A stretch of 64,000 bases of DNA from assembly GCF_004343075.1 (NCBI RefSeq), contig NZ_SLXP01000004.1, positions 194,405 through 258,404 of the forward strand, in the 5' to 3' direction. Source of the stretch: Rhodovulum marinum (GTDB lineage: Bacteria > Pseudomonadota > Alphaproteobacteria > Rhodobacterales > Rhodobacteraceae). This document shows positions 16,272 to 25,011 of the stretch, one piece after another (the first letter of the stretch is position 1; each line of letters begins with the position of its first letter). The notes beneath the pieces are model-generated. The model was given only the letters and a program-made list of their open reading frames with translations, was not told the origin of the DNA and did no database searches. The translations under genes and the position numbers were made by a program.

Positions 16272-19075
16272 GCCATCACCTCCAGCGTGTCGAAGGGGGC
16301 AGGTGAGAGCGTCAGGATTTCGGCCGCCAGCAACCCGCCATCCTCATCCGTGCGGCCCGGGCGGGATTGCAGCAGCATGTGATCCGTCGCCTCGGTCTGG
16401 GGGCCGGTCTCGCGATAAAGCCGGTCGATATCGACGGCGACGACGCCCGGCACGTCATGGGCCGTGGCGGCGACATCGGACAGCGCGACGGGCTGTGCAA
16501 AGTCGCGCCGGTCGAAGGCATAGGCCGCGCGCAGGGCCGCCTCGACGGCCGCCAGGACGGTGTCGTCCTCATGCGCGGGATCGATTGCGACCTTGAGCCC
16601 GAGGTGGAACCTCGCAGGGGCGAAGGACAAGAGGTCGAAGCCCACCAGCGGGTCGCCATAGGTGCGGTAGGCATCGCGCAGCGCCTTGAAGACCGGCCCG
16701 GTGGCGGGCACCGCCGCGCCGTCATCGCCCGCCACTGTGACCACGATCCGCCGGGTTTCGCCCTGCCAGACCCAGCGCGCATCGGCCCGCGCGATCCCCG
16801 GATATCCCAGGGCGAAGTCGCGGTAATCGGTGATCGAGACGACGCGGCCCAGGGTCAGGGTATGGATCGGCGCGTTCCGCCGCGCCGCGTCCGAGGTTTC
16901 GGCATCCGCACCGCCCGTCGCGGCCATCGGGTTCACCACGTCCTTGAGGCCCAGTGGCCGGTCGATGGCCAGCGATAGCTGCCCGGCGCGCACGTTGCCG
17001 GCCTTGCCCAGGCCCTTGCGATACTCGGCCTCGATGTTGTCGCGGCCCGCGGGCGGGCGGGCGCCGGAAATGCCGTCGCCGAAGCGCACCGTAGTCTCGC
17101 CGGTATCCGACAGCGTCGTGGCGAAGACCCGTGCGGTGGCGCCGCGCTGGTAAAGGTCGGGCACCTCGGTCCATTCCACCCCGTCGATCCGAAGCGTCAG
17201 CGTCGAGGCCACCCCGTTCTCGGTCGAGGCCACAAGGTGCGTGACCGGCGCCTGTTTCAGGGTGAAGCGCTGGAACGGCTGCGCGGGATCGCCCGCGCCC
17301 AGGATTTCCGAGGCCGCCTCGCCATGCGAGGCGCGCGCGACGTTTCCGTGAACCACTGTGCTGGCCCGGTCCATCGGTGCGAGGATCGCGGATTTCAGGG
17401 TCAGCGTGGTGCGCAGCGGGTCGGTCTGGTCGATCTCCTTGACCTCATTGCGCTGGCTGATCTCGGGGGCGGTGCCGTCGGCGGCCACCGCGGGCAGCCA
17501 ACCGCGCCACGCCAATGTCAGCGCAAGCTGGCCGTCCGGATCGGTCACCAGCCACAGCCCCAGCATCGGCGCGGCGGGGAAGAACAGCGCGCCCTGCACC
17601 GTCAACCGCGTGCCGCGCGGCAGGGTGTCGAGCGTCACGTCGCCACGCAGCACGGTCAGTTCGGCGATGGCGACCTCGACCTGCGCGCGGCGGCCCTTGA
17701 GATAGACCACACGGTCCTCGGGCAGGTCGGGCACCTTGGTGTCCAGCTCGATCTGGGTGCCGGACAGGAAATCGCGCAGCGGCGTTTCGGCCAGGGCCAG
17801 TTCTTCGCTGGCGCCATGGACGGCGATCCTGCGGTAATTGCTTGCAAATGCGGCGACCCAGCCGCTGCGGTCGGGGTCAAGCACGCTGGCCCGGCCGCTG
17901 ATCGAATAGCGCGCCTCGGCATCCGCCGTGACCCCCGCGATCCGATAGAGCGCCTGCGTGCCGCCCGGGCTGGCCAGCACCGCCCAGCCGTCGCGTACGA
18001 AGTCCTTGTGCACGGCGTCCAGCACGATCCGGTCGTCGGTTTGCGGCACCGGGAAATCCCAGTCGCCGACATTGCTTTGATCGCCGGTGATCGGCGAGGG
18101 CGAATTCGCGGGCACCGTGCCGCCGGAATAGCCGAAAGCGCGGCGCACGCTGGAGGTCAGGACCGCGGGGTGGGGGGCGTTGTAGCCGAAAAGCGAGACC
18201 TGCCGGCGCAGTGCGAAGAGTTTGTGCACCGGGGCGGTCTCGCCCGCGGGGCTGACCGGGCCCAACGGCTCTGCCCATTCGATGCGGGTGCGGTCGAGGG
18301 TGGCGTCGGGGGTCACGCGGGTCAGGCGCCGGACCTGCCAAAGGGTCGAGCCGGTGGAAAACCCCGGCCAGCCGGTGTCGAAGCGCTGCGGGTGGACGAT
18401 CAGCACGACGTCCCCCGGGGCAAGGGCCGTGGCCTGTCCGGCCAGCCATGTGCCGGTGTCGCCCTGCGCGAGCGCGACGCGGCGGTTCTGGCGAGGACGC
18501 ATCTTGTTCCAGGCGACGCGGGCGTCGAGATCGGCCAGCGTCTCGAACACTTGTGCCTGTTCGTCGGGGCCGGGCTGGCTTTGCACCCGCGTGCCTTCGG
18601 GGATGGCCAGGTCCTCGACATCCGGCGCCGCACCCGGCGGGTCCTCCATCAGGAAGACGAGGTCGGTTTCGGCGGCGGAACCTGGATGCAGGCGATAGCC
18701 GATCAGCCGGGCGATCTCGGCGATCGAGAAGCGTTCGGTCGCGGTGCCGATGAACGCCTCGGTCGCGTGGCGTTCGTTGTAGAAGGTCAGCACGTCCAGC
18801 ACCGTCGCCCAGGCGTCGATCAGCGCGATGGTGAAATCATCGTCCTCGCGCGTGCCGAGGCGGGCCAGCGCCGGAAGAGTCGAAGAGGCGAGGCGGGCCA
18901 GCATGGACGCCTTGAAACTGGCATGCTCGCCCGCGCGGTAGGCGATCGTGCCCAGGTTCGGGCGGTTCGTCAGGACCCGTCCGGTCGACAGGGTGACGCC
19001 CTCGCAACAGCCGCAGGCATCAGAGGCGGCGGCGCGCAGGTCGGGGTGGCCGATGCGGATCGGGGGTTCGCTCAT
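16268..19075 (-). CDS. Putative baseplate assembly protein, gpJ-like (Afp11/Pvc11-like)
   Basis: A 935-aa protein of the eCIS baseplate. Motifs include TFYNERHATEAFIGTATERFSIAEIARLIGYRLHPG-type sequence (written in parts: TFYNERHATEAFIG, IAEIARLIGYRL), the middle FGDGISGARPPAGRDNIEAEYRKGLGKAGNV region, and a C-terminal gpJ/gp47-like stretch (SITDYRDFALGYPGIARADA, FKALRDAYRTYGDPLVGFDLL). The FGDGxxGxxPPxGxxNIxAxYRxGxG block is characteristic of CIS baseplate wedge proteins. It overlaps both neighbours by 4 nt. This is the first of two related large baseplate genes in the operon. A region rich in RCD and KEID residues in the middle has no assignment. Confidence 0.82.
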   Translation of the reverse strand: MSEPPIRIGHPDLRAAASDACGCCEGVTLSTGRVLTNRPNLGTIAYRAGEHASFKASMLARLASSTLPALARLGTREDDDFTIALIDAWATVLDVLTFYNERHATEAFIGTATERFSIAEIARLIGYRLHPGSAAETDLVFLMEDPPGAAPDVEDLAIPEGTRVQSQPGPDEQAQVFETLADLDARVAWNKMRPRQNRRVALAQGDTGTWLAGQATALAPGDVVLIVHPQRFDTGWPGFSTGSTLWQVRRLTRVTPDATLDRTRIEWAEPLGPVSPAGETAPVHKLFALRRQVSLFGYNAPHPAVLTSSVRRAFGYSGGTVPANSPSPITGDQSNVGDWDFPVPQTDDRIVLDAVHKDFVRDGWAVLASPGGTQALYRIAGVTADAEARYSISGRASVLDPDRSGWVAAFASNYRRIAVHGASEELALAETPLRDFLSGTQIELDTKVPDLPEDRVVYLKGRRAQVEVAIAELTVLRGDVTLDTLPRGTRLTVQGALFFPAAPMLGLWLVTDPDGQLALTLAWRGWLPAVAADGTAPEISQRNEVKEIDQTDPLRTTLTLKSAILAPMDRASTVVHGNVARASHGEAASEILGAGDPAQPFQRFTLKQAPVTHLVASTENGVASTLTLRIDGVEWTEVPDLYQRGATARVFATTLSDTGETTVRFGDGISGARPPAGRDNIEAEYRKGLGKAGNVRAGQLSLAIDRPLGLKDVVNPMAATGGADAETSDAARRNAPIHTLTLGRVVSITDYRDFALGYPGIARADARWVWQGETRRIVVTVAGDDGAAVPATGPVFKALRDAYRTYGDPLVGFDLLSFAPARFHLGLKVAIDPAHEDDTVLAAVEAALRAAYAFDRRDFAQPVALSDVAATAHDVPGVVAVDIDRLYRETGPQTEATDHMLLQSRPGRTDEDGGLLAAEILTLSPAPFDTLEVMA

Positions 19076-21663
19076 TTGCCGCCTCCCATCGTTATGGTGA
19101 CCGAGCCCCGTTCGGGGAAGTTCCGGTCATTCTCGCATTGCGCGATTTCCAGCCGCCCCATCTCGATCACGCCATCTTCCAGGGGTTTGGTCGCGGTCGT
19201 GCCCCGGCGGCGGAAGGTGGTGGCCTTGACCGAGGTCACGCCCTCCACCCCCATCACCGCGGCGTAGAGGCGGCTGAGCCAGACCGGGTCGCCGAAGCTG
19301 AAATTGTCGGGATGGAACAGACCCCGGCGTCCGCCGGACAGGCGGGCGGTGGACAGCGCCTCCAGCACCTCGCGCTTGATCTCGCTGCGGAAATGGTCGG
19401 GGCCGGCGCAGACGAACAGAGCGATTTCCAGCGCGACGAAGCGGGGGGCGTCGATCTGCAGGTCATAGCCCGCCATGCGGAACCGGTCGAGGAAAGCGGC
19501 CAGTTCGGCGCGGAAATCGGGCGTCACGGGGCGCCCGCCGAACCGGTCGACGGTGACGAAGACGGTGTACCCGTGGCCGTTCCAGCGGAAGGTCGCGACG
19601 GCGCGTTGCACGTCGGGATGGCGGCGCGCCATTTCGCCGTAATCGGCCTCGGTCACCGCGCGTTCCTGTCGGCGATAGGCGAAGGGCGCGGCGGCGCGCA
19701 CCTCTTCCATGGTTTCGGGATTGAGGCCGCCCGCGGCGGGCATCGGGTTGGTGACCGCCTCGATCCCGCCCTTGTCGGTGATGACATGGGCGATTGCGCC
19801 CGCGCCAACATTCCCCGTGGTGCCGTTGCCCACCCGGTAGGCGGCGGTAAATCCGGTGCCGGCATTGGGCCGCCGCCCGTTCGCGTCATCGCCGAAACGC
19901 AGCCGGGCGCGGCCGTCGCGTTCGGTCTCCACCACGAAATGCCGGTCCCCGGCAAAGGAGTTCAGAAGGTCCGCCCGTGCCTGCCAGTCGTCGTCGCCCG
20001 GGCCGTCATCGGTCAGCGTTACGGCAGGCGCGCGGGTCGACAGGGGCTGTGCCATGGCGGCATGCGCCGAGCGCGTGGCGAGCGGGTCGTAGGGCACCGC
20101 GTCGCCGGTTTGCGGGTCGCGGGTCACGGTGGCCTGGGTGACGGGGCCGAGTTTCAGGACCGGCTGGAACCGGGGCGGCACGGGCACCGGGTCGGGGCGG
20201 TCGCAGGGGTCGCCCGTGGCGTCGGGCACGATGCTGAGATGCGGCTGGGGCACCGCGCCCAGTGGCTCTGCCGCGACGCTGCGGCCGTGGTCGGCCAGCA
20301 CGATGTTTCCCAACGCGCAGGAGACCTCGGTCGCGGTGCCGCCGCCCGCCGCGTCGTCCAGCTTGGCCGACAGGCAGAACGGGAAGGGCAGGGCGTCTTC
20401 CTCGGCCCAGCGGATTTCTGTGATGGGGGCGGGGTCGGCGCCGGGTTCCAGCGGCAATTCGTCGGTCAGCCCCGCCTGCACCGCGGTCAGCCGCACCGCG
20501 TGGCGCCGGGTCGGGTCGGCATCGGCTGCGCGGCCCGTGCGGGGGCCGACGCGTTCGGCGAAAACCAGGATGTCGCCGGGGGCGAGGTGGGGGTAATCGC
20601 CCGCCAGCGTCGCCCGTGTCGCGCCGGTCCGCAGGCAGCATTCGCCGCTGCCCCAGGTGTAGAAGTCGATCCGGTTATGGCTGGACCGGAAGGTGCCGCC
20701 GTGGAGCGGCTCGAACACCTGCGGCGCGCGGTCGAAGGCGCGGCCGCGCAGGGCAGGGGCCAGCACAGGGTCGAAACCGGGGATGCGGGTCAGGAATTGG
20801 AGGTCGGCGGCCTCGGCGGTCACCACGGTGTCGGGGCCGCCTTCGACGGCCGGTTCCAACGGGCGCACCTGCACCCAGACCCGCGCGTTGCCGCCGTCGT
20901 GCATCCGGTAATCGACGAGGCGGGCGTGGCGGCGGACCGAGGACCGCCGCCGAGCGGTGGCAAGGTAGCCTTCGGTCGCGACCGCGTCTTGGGCGTAACT
21001 CAGCCGGTCGCCGGTATAGGCCAGCATCTCGATCAGCGCGATGCCAAGATCGGCGGGGTTGCGTTCGCGCCAGTCGGGCATGATCTGCGCCATGCGGCTC
21101 AGCATCAGGCGGCGGAAGCTCTTGTAATCCTTGGCCAGATAACTGATCGCCGGTGGCTCGGGCGTGTCCTCGGGGCAGTCCGTGCGGGGGGCGCAGTCAA
21201 AATCAGTGGGGCATTCCACCTTGAAGGAAAAGTCGATCTGCGCCAGCAGCCGGTCGATGCCCGCAGGCGACGAGAGTGGGTTGCCGGCGTCGATCAACCT
21301 GAGCGTGTAGGTTGCGTGATCGCCGTGGCTTTCGGTGCGGATCACCAGCGTTTCGCCCTGCACCCCGGGGTCGAGCGCGCCCAGGTAGGCGATCAGCCCC
21401 GCCTCGGCCAGCGTGGCGTCGGGTGCGTCGGCGCGGGTGATCCATTCGATGCCGACATCGGTGATCCGCTCGCCCCCTGTCAACTCGAGGTTGTCGAGCG
21501 TCAACGTGGGTGCGGCACGCAGGAAGCGGACCAACAGGGTGCGCTGGCGCGGGGTGTCTGCGGGGGCCTCGCCGTCCAGCACCTCGAGAAAGTCGATGCC
21601 GTTCAGGGGCGGGTTGGCCAGTACCAGTTCGCGCCGGCGGGGATCGCAACAATGATAGATCAT
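19072..21663 (-). CDS. Putative baseplate assembly protein, second gpJ-like
   Basis: An 863-aa protein related to the preceding one. It has the LGIALIEMLAYTGDRLSYAQDAVATEGYL pattern (parts: GIALIEMLAYTGDRLS, DAVATEGYLATA) shared by CIS baseplate proteins, then LRFGDDANGRRPNAGTGFTAAYRVGNGTTGNVG, and a gpJ-type C-terminus (EADYGEMARRHPDVQRAVATFRWNG, GRRGLFHPDNFSFGDPVWLSRLYAAVMGVEGV). It begins MIYHCCDPRRRELV, the usual start of this family. The pair of large wedge proteins, as in type II-like eCIS, probably forms the wedge heterocomplex. Overlaps with gp25 and with the next gene are 4 nt. Confidence 0.82.
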   Translation of the reverse strand: MIYHCCDPRRRELVLANPPLNGIDFLEVLDGEAPADTPRQRTLLVRFLRAAPTLTLDNLELTGGERITDVGIEWITRADAPDATLAEAGLIAYLGALDPGVQGETLVIRTESHGDHATYTLRLIDAGNPLSSPAGIDRLLAQIDFSFKVECPTDFDCAPRTDCPEDTPEPPAISYLAKDYKSFRRLMLSRMAQIMPDWRERNPADLGIALIEMLAYTGDRLSYAQDAVATEGYLATARRRSSVRRHARLVDYRMHDGGNARVWVQVRPLEPAVEGGPDTVVTAEAADLQFLTRIPGFDPVLAPALRGRAFDRAPQVFEPLHGGTFRSSHNRIDFYTWGSGECCLRTGATRATLAGDYPHLAPGDILVFAERVGPRTGRAADADPTRRHAVRLTAVQAGLTDELPLEPGADPAPITEIRWAEEDALPFPFCLSAKLDDAAGGGTATEVSCALGNIVLADHGRSVAAEPLGAVPQPHLSIVPDATGDPCDRPDPVPVPPRFQPVLKLGPVTQATVTRDPQTGDAVPYDPLATRSAHAAMAQPLSTRAPAVTLTDDGPGDDDWQARADLLNSFAGDRHFVVETERDGRARLRFGDDANGRRPNAGTGFTAAYRVGNGTTGNVGAGAIAHVITDKGGIEAVTNPMPAAGGLNPETMEEVRAAAPFAYRRQERAVTEADYGEMARRHPDVQRAVATFRWNGHGYTVFVTVDRFGGRPVTPDFRAELAAFLDRFRMAGYDLQIDAPRFVALEIALFVCAGPDHFRSEIKREVLEALSTARLSGGRRGLFHPDNFSFGDPVWLSRLYAAVMGVEGVTSVKATTFRRRGTTATKPLEDGVIEMGRLEIAQCENDRNFPERGSVTITMGGGK

Positions 21664-22022
21664 GTCCCCGTCTCCAGCTCGAACTCGGCCAGTTCCACGC
21701 CCTCGCGGCCGCGCAGGCGATAGGCGATGCGGATGCGCAGCGTGGACTCTTCGGCCTGCGTTTCGACGGCGTCGATCTCGATCCGTTGGCCGAGATGCTG
21801 TTGCAGCGCGCCACGGATCATGAATTCGGCGGTGGCGGCGGCCTCGGGGCTGGCGGCGGCGAAGACCAGCTGCAGGATGCCCGCGCCGAACTCTGGGCGG
21901 TTCACGCGTTCGCCCGGGTTGGTGAACAGGATCTGTTCGATCATGTCGCGGACATGCTTGGCTTCGGCCGCCCGCGCGGTGCGTTCCGAGCCGTCGAAAT
22001 GGTAGGGGAAGTCGATCTGCAT
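21660..22022 (-). CDS. GPW/gp25 family baseplate protein (Afp9/Pvc9-like)
   Basis: A 120-aa protein matching the T4 gp25/P2 gpW family: FPYHFDGSERTARAAEAKHVRDMIEQILFTNPGERVNRPEFGAG, seen here in parts as HVRDMIEQILFTNPGERV and NRPEFGAGILQL. In T4 gp25 organises the sheath's first ring onto the baseplate, and the conserved EPR-like ERVNRPEFG motif supports this. Length is typical. Its stop overlaps the downstream baseplate gene by 4 nt; the PAAR gene is 4 nt upstream. Confidence 0.9.
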   Translation of the reverse strand: MQIDFPYHFDGSERTARAAEAKHVRDMIEQILFTNPGERVNRPEFGAGILQLVFAAASPEAAATAEFMIRGALQQHLGQRIEIDAVETQAEESTLRIRIAYRLRGREGVELAEFELETGT

Positions 22023-22026
22023 CGCC

Positions 22027-22347
22027 TCAGGTCCCCACCACGCGGGTCTGCGCCTGCACGGGCAACAGCGGCGTGCCCGTGGGTGTGCAGACCGACACGC
22101 TGTCCATCAGAACGACGGGCTGGCCGCCCGCGAAAACGCGGGTGGCGGCGGTGACATAGGTGCCGGTGACGCAGGGGCCGTTGCCGCCCGGCGGCACGAA
22201 GCCGCAGCCCGCGACCGCCCAGGGTCCAGCTTGCGTGGCGACCGGCTGGCCGGAGACCAGGACGCGCGCAAAGGGCGCGGTCGGCATGGCCTGGCCGCCA
22301 TGGGAGCAGGTGACGGTTGCGCCGAGATGCAGGACGGGGCCGGGCAT
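22027..22347 (-). CDS. PAAR-like spike-tip protein (Pvc10-like)
   Basis: A 106-aa protein that probably caps the spike. It starts MPGPVLHLGATVTCSHGGQAMP, a PAAR-like opening with a cysteine and histidine, and repeats conserved GQP turns (VLVSGQPVATQAG, VFAGGQPVVLMDS). Cysteines and histidines could hold a metal at the tip. Its gene lies between gpV and gp25, the normal place for the spike tip in CIS operons. The fold is small and beta-rich with no signal peptide. Confidence 0.82.
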   Translation of the reverse strand: MPGPVLHLGATVTCSHGGQAMPTAPFARVLVSGQPVATQAGPWAVAGCGFVPPGGNGPCVTGTYVTAATRVFAGGQPVVLMDSVSVCTPTGTPLLPVQAQTRVVGT

Positions 22348-22357
22348 GTGTACCTCC

Positions 22358-22867
22358 TCAGATCACGGTCAATGCGCCGTTGTTGACGGTGACGGTGGGG
22401 CCGACCAGCGTGATCGAGGCGCCCCGGCCGTTCTGGATGTAGATGCCGGTGTCGTTCACGATCAGCGAGGCGCCGCCAGGCGTCTTGATGACGATGCCGC
22501 CCGTCGGCCCTGGCAGGTCGGTGACCGTCACCCCGTTCTGGGCCATCGTCTGCATCGTCAGCGCCGACAGTCCCGGCGGCGTCATCAGGTGCAGCGCGGG
22601 CACCTCGGCGGCCGAGCCGAAGAAGCCCCCGGTCCAGATCGGGTAATCGGGGTCGCCCCGCTCGAACTCGATCCAGACGCCGGCGCCGGGGGGCGGGATC
22701 GCGACGCTGCCGGTCTGGATGCCCGCCATCGGGAAACACGGCATTGCCCAGCTGGTCAGCGCCACCGACGAGACATCGGGCACGATCGCCGTGATCCGGC
22801 CCATCATCATCGGGTCGACATTGCTGACCACCGTTCCGCGGTATTTCCCGAAATATTGCTGCGTCAT
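22358..22867 (-). CDS. Baseplate spike protein, gpV/gp5 type (part of a split hub-spike)
   Basis: A 169-aa protein with an N-terminal OB-fold typical of phage baseplate assembly protein V (YFGKYRGTVVSNVDPMMMGRITAIVPD, then SVAIPPPGAGVWIEFERGDPDYPIWTGGFFG). The C-terminal 45 residues (GIVIKTPGGASLIVNDTGIYIQNGRGASI) form the repetitive beta-helix needle. In PVC and T6SS the hub (gpD) and spike (gpV) are fused in one protein; here they are separate genes overlapping by 4 nt. The shortened needle fits a trimeric spike capped by the adjacent PAAR protein. Confidence 0.88.
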   Translation of the reverse strand: MTQQYFGKYRGTVVSNVDPMMMGRITAIVPDVSSVALTSWAMPCFPMAGIQTGSVAIPPPGAGVWIEFERGDPDYPIWTGGFFGSAAEVPALHLMTPPGLSALTMQTMAQNGVTVTDLPGPTGGIVIKTPGGASLIVNDTGIYIQNGRGASITLVGPTVTVNNGALTVI

Positions 22868-23991
22868 GCCGGCACCGAGGCTTGGGTGGGCAAAAGCCCG
22901 TTACGTTTCAGCGTGAAGCTTTGGGTATACTTGCCGCGCTTGATCTCGTGCCGGACGCTGTCGACGTAATGTACCCCGTCGAAGGCCGCGCCCGCGCCGC
23001 GCACGCCGACCAGCCCCCGCGCCTGCAGGATGCGCCCGTAGCGCAGCACGTCGATCCGGCCCTGGCCGGAGACCGCGTCGGAATGGCGGGCGGCGTGGGA
23101 AAACCCGCGGGCCAGTGCCTCGAGCGGGTTGAGCCGGGCGGTGTCCCTTAACCGCGCGATCTTGGGCGGCATGGGCGGGATCGCGCCGAGCGGCGGCAGG
23201 AACGGGACCGCGGACGGGATCGGGATGGGGATCGGCGCGCGGGTCTCGCGGTTCTGGATGAACACGATCGGCATCTCGGTGCCGGCCTTGTCGAAGGTGA
23301 AGCTGAGTTCCTCGGCATTGGTGGGGCTGCCGGAATCGACGGTCAGCGCGGGCTGCACCTGCCCGATGCGCACCTCGGGGCCCCAATAGGCATAGCTGGT
23401 GGCGGGCGCGGGCCCCCGTTTCATGAAGAAGGTATAACCCGCCTCGCGCGCCAGTTGGCGGATATAGGCAAGGTCCGTGTCCTGGTGGCGCGGCATCCGG
23501 TCGGTCGGCAGGGGCGGACCCTCGACGGACGGGATCACCTGCGGGATCACGCCAAGCCAGGCGTATTTCGCCAGGATCATCGCGACCCGGGCGAAGGGCG
23601 GCATTGCCGGGTAGGGCAGGCCCGAGAAATCCAAGAGTTCCATCGCCGCGGTCAGGTCCTTGCCCTGCACCCGCAGCGTGGCGGGCTGGCCGCCGGTGCC
23701 GGGGCTGAGCGAGGTGCGCGTGACGACACCGTTGATGAGCGACGTGGCCCGCCCGTTGACGGTGGCGACCAGTGCCACGCGCAGGATCGGTAGCGCCGCG
23801 CCCCCCGCCAGCAGGAAGATCGTGTTGAGCGGCGAATCCTTCTCGACCGCGAATTCCAGATCGAAGCCCGACTGCGTCTCGCCCGAATTCTCCTCGATGG
23901 TGACGGATCGCAAGGCATCGACGACCGAGGCCGGCGCCGGGACCGGGACCCCGGGGCCGAACAGCACGGTCATGTCGATGCCCTTGATCAT
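22864..23991 (-). CDS. Phage late control D/gpD-type hub protein (Pvc8-like)
   Basis: A 375-aa hub protein that joins tube to spike. The family pattern is visible: VDALRSVTIEENSGETQSGFDLEFAV, LINGVVTRTSLSPGTGGQPATLRVQGKDLTAAMELLD (parts) and the CxDxQYxxYRQLAREAGYTFFMKRGP-like segment DTDLAYIRQLAREAGYTFFM. The C-terminus includes VHYVDSVRHEIKRGKYTQSFTLKRNGL, the late-control gpD ending. It overlaps gpV by 4 nt and is 4 nt after the LysM-like gene. It has no fused gpV domain. Confidence 0.88.
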   Translation of the reverse strand: MIKGIDMTVLFGPGVPVPAPASVVDALRSVTIEENSGETQSGFDLEFAVEKDSPLNTIFLLAGGAALPILRVALVATVNGRATSLINGVVTRTSLSPGTGGQPATLRVQGKDLTAAMELLDFSGLPYPAMPPFARVAMILAKYAWLGVIPQVIPSVEGPPLPTDRMPRHQDTDLAYIRQLAREAGYTFFMKRGPAPATSYAYWGPEVRIGQVQPALTVDSGSPTNAEELSFTFDKAGTEMPIVFIQNRETRAPIPIPIPSAVPFLPPLGAIPPMPPKIARLRDTARLNPLEALARGFSHAARHSDAVSGQGRIDVLRYGRILQARGLVGVRGAGAAFDGVHYVDSVRHEIKRGKYTQSFTLKRNGLLPTQASVPA

Positions 23992-23995
23992 GGGG

Positions 23996-24355
23996 CTATT
24001 CCTCTTCGGGCGCGGGCACGCCGCGGGGCAGGGTGATGCGAACCTCGGCGCCGGTTTCTTCCAGTTCCTCGGGCCAGAGCGCGCCGTTGGCGTCCATCAG
24101 CATCCAGAACATCTCCGGGTCGCCGGTTTCGGCCGCGGCGATCTGGTCCAGACGCTCGCCCTGGCGCGTGGTCCGCAGGTGGCGCAGCGCGAATTCCTCG
24201 GGCGGCGGTGAGAGGCGGCGTTTGAGGTGGGTCACGGGCTGGCCGTCGGCGCTCTTGACCTGCGCGGTCGGCACGCTGTGATAGCGGCTTTCGGGCGGGA
24301 AATCGGTGCGTTCGACCACGCCCGCCTCGAACATGGCCTGGATCGGGTTCTTCAT
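23996..24355 (-). CDS. LysM-like small tail protein (C-terminal part of Pvc7-type tube connector)
   Basis: A 119-aa protein with a LysM-like core (FALRHLRTTRQGERLDQIAAAETGDPEMFWMLMDANGALWP) of the kind found at the C-terminus of T4 gp53-like and Afp7 proteins. It overlaps the CIS-tube gene by 4 nt, suggesting that a single Pvc7-type protein is here split in two adjacent genes. It is acidic, soluble and lacks a signal sequence. It probably forms part of the tube-to-hub adaptor. Confidence 0.75.
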   Translation of the reverse strand: MKNPIQAMFEAGVVERTDFPPESRYHSVPTAQVKSADGQPVTHLKRRLSPPPEEFALRHLRTTRQGERLDQIAAAETGDPEMFWMLMDANGALWPEELEETGAEVRITLPRGVPAPEEE

Positions 24356-25011
24356 GTCGGCAGCCCCCCAAGTCCCAGTTCACCCAACTGCCCGGCCGCG
24401 GCGCGCGCGGCCAGCGCCTCCTTGCCCTGCAGATAGGCCATGAACAGACCCCCGCCGCGGTGCTCGAATCCCAGATCGGCCACGCTGAGCACCCTCAGAG
24501 ACAGGCTGACCTTGGCGCGGATCGGGTTCAGCGCCGGGTCGAAGAAATCCTCGGTGATCGAGAGATCGGTCAGCCGCACCGGCACCACGCGGCTGCGGCT
24601 CCAGACGAAGAGCGCCAGCGGCGTCTCGGCGGGTGTGATCTCGAAACTGCCGCTCTTGCGCTGGGCGCTTTGGCGTTCCAGCTGCGCGACCGTCGGGTGC
24701 AGCAAGGATTCCAGGGCGGCGAGCGCGGGAAACAGCCCGGTTTCCACCGCCGACGGGTTGTTGTCGGGAAATTCCAGCTGGTCGGTCGCGTCGAGTTCGG
24801 CGTCGAAGGTGATGGTTTCCACCGCCGGACCCGTCAAGCGCAAGGGGTGCGAGCGGTCGCCTTCGGCCTCGACCGCCTGGGCGGTCAGCTTGCGGGTCAG
24901 CGTGTCGGCGGCGTATTGCAACGAGACGATGCGGGTTACCGCGCCGCTGCCGGGATCGATCAGCACCAGGCCCGCACGGGTCAGTTTCGGGGATCGGGCA
25001 AAGCCTGTCAT
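24352..25011 (-). CDS. CIS tube-terminal/adaptor protein (Afp7/Pvc7-like)
   Basis: A 219-aa protein with the CIS-tube-type opening (KLTRAGLVLIDPGSGAVTRIVSLQYAADTLTRKL) and a beta-rich core ending in FDPALNPIRAKVSLSLRVLSVADLGFEHRG. In eCIS the Pvc7/Afp7 protein sits between tube and hub. The C-terminal LysM-like part usually present is encoded in the next gene. It overlaps the DUF4157 gene stop by 4 nt upstream and the LysM-like gene downstream. Confidence 0.78.
   Translation of the reverse strand: MTGFARSPKLTRAGLVLIDPGSGAVTRIVSLQYAADTLTRKLTAQAVEAEGDRSHPLRLTGPAVETITFDAELDATDQLEFPDNNPSAVETGLFPALAALESLLHPTVAQLERQSAQRKSGSFEITPAETPLALFVWSRSRVVPVRLTDLSITEDFFDPALNPIRAKVSLSLRVLSVADLGFEHRGGGLFMAYLQGKEALAARAAAGQLGELGLGGLPT

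Noticed and set aside
19138..21723. Long plus-strand open frame opposite the second baseplate gene
   Set aside because: Same shadow effect; no ribosome-binding site or recognisable motif.
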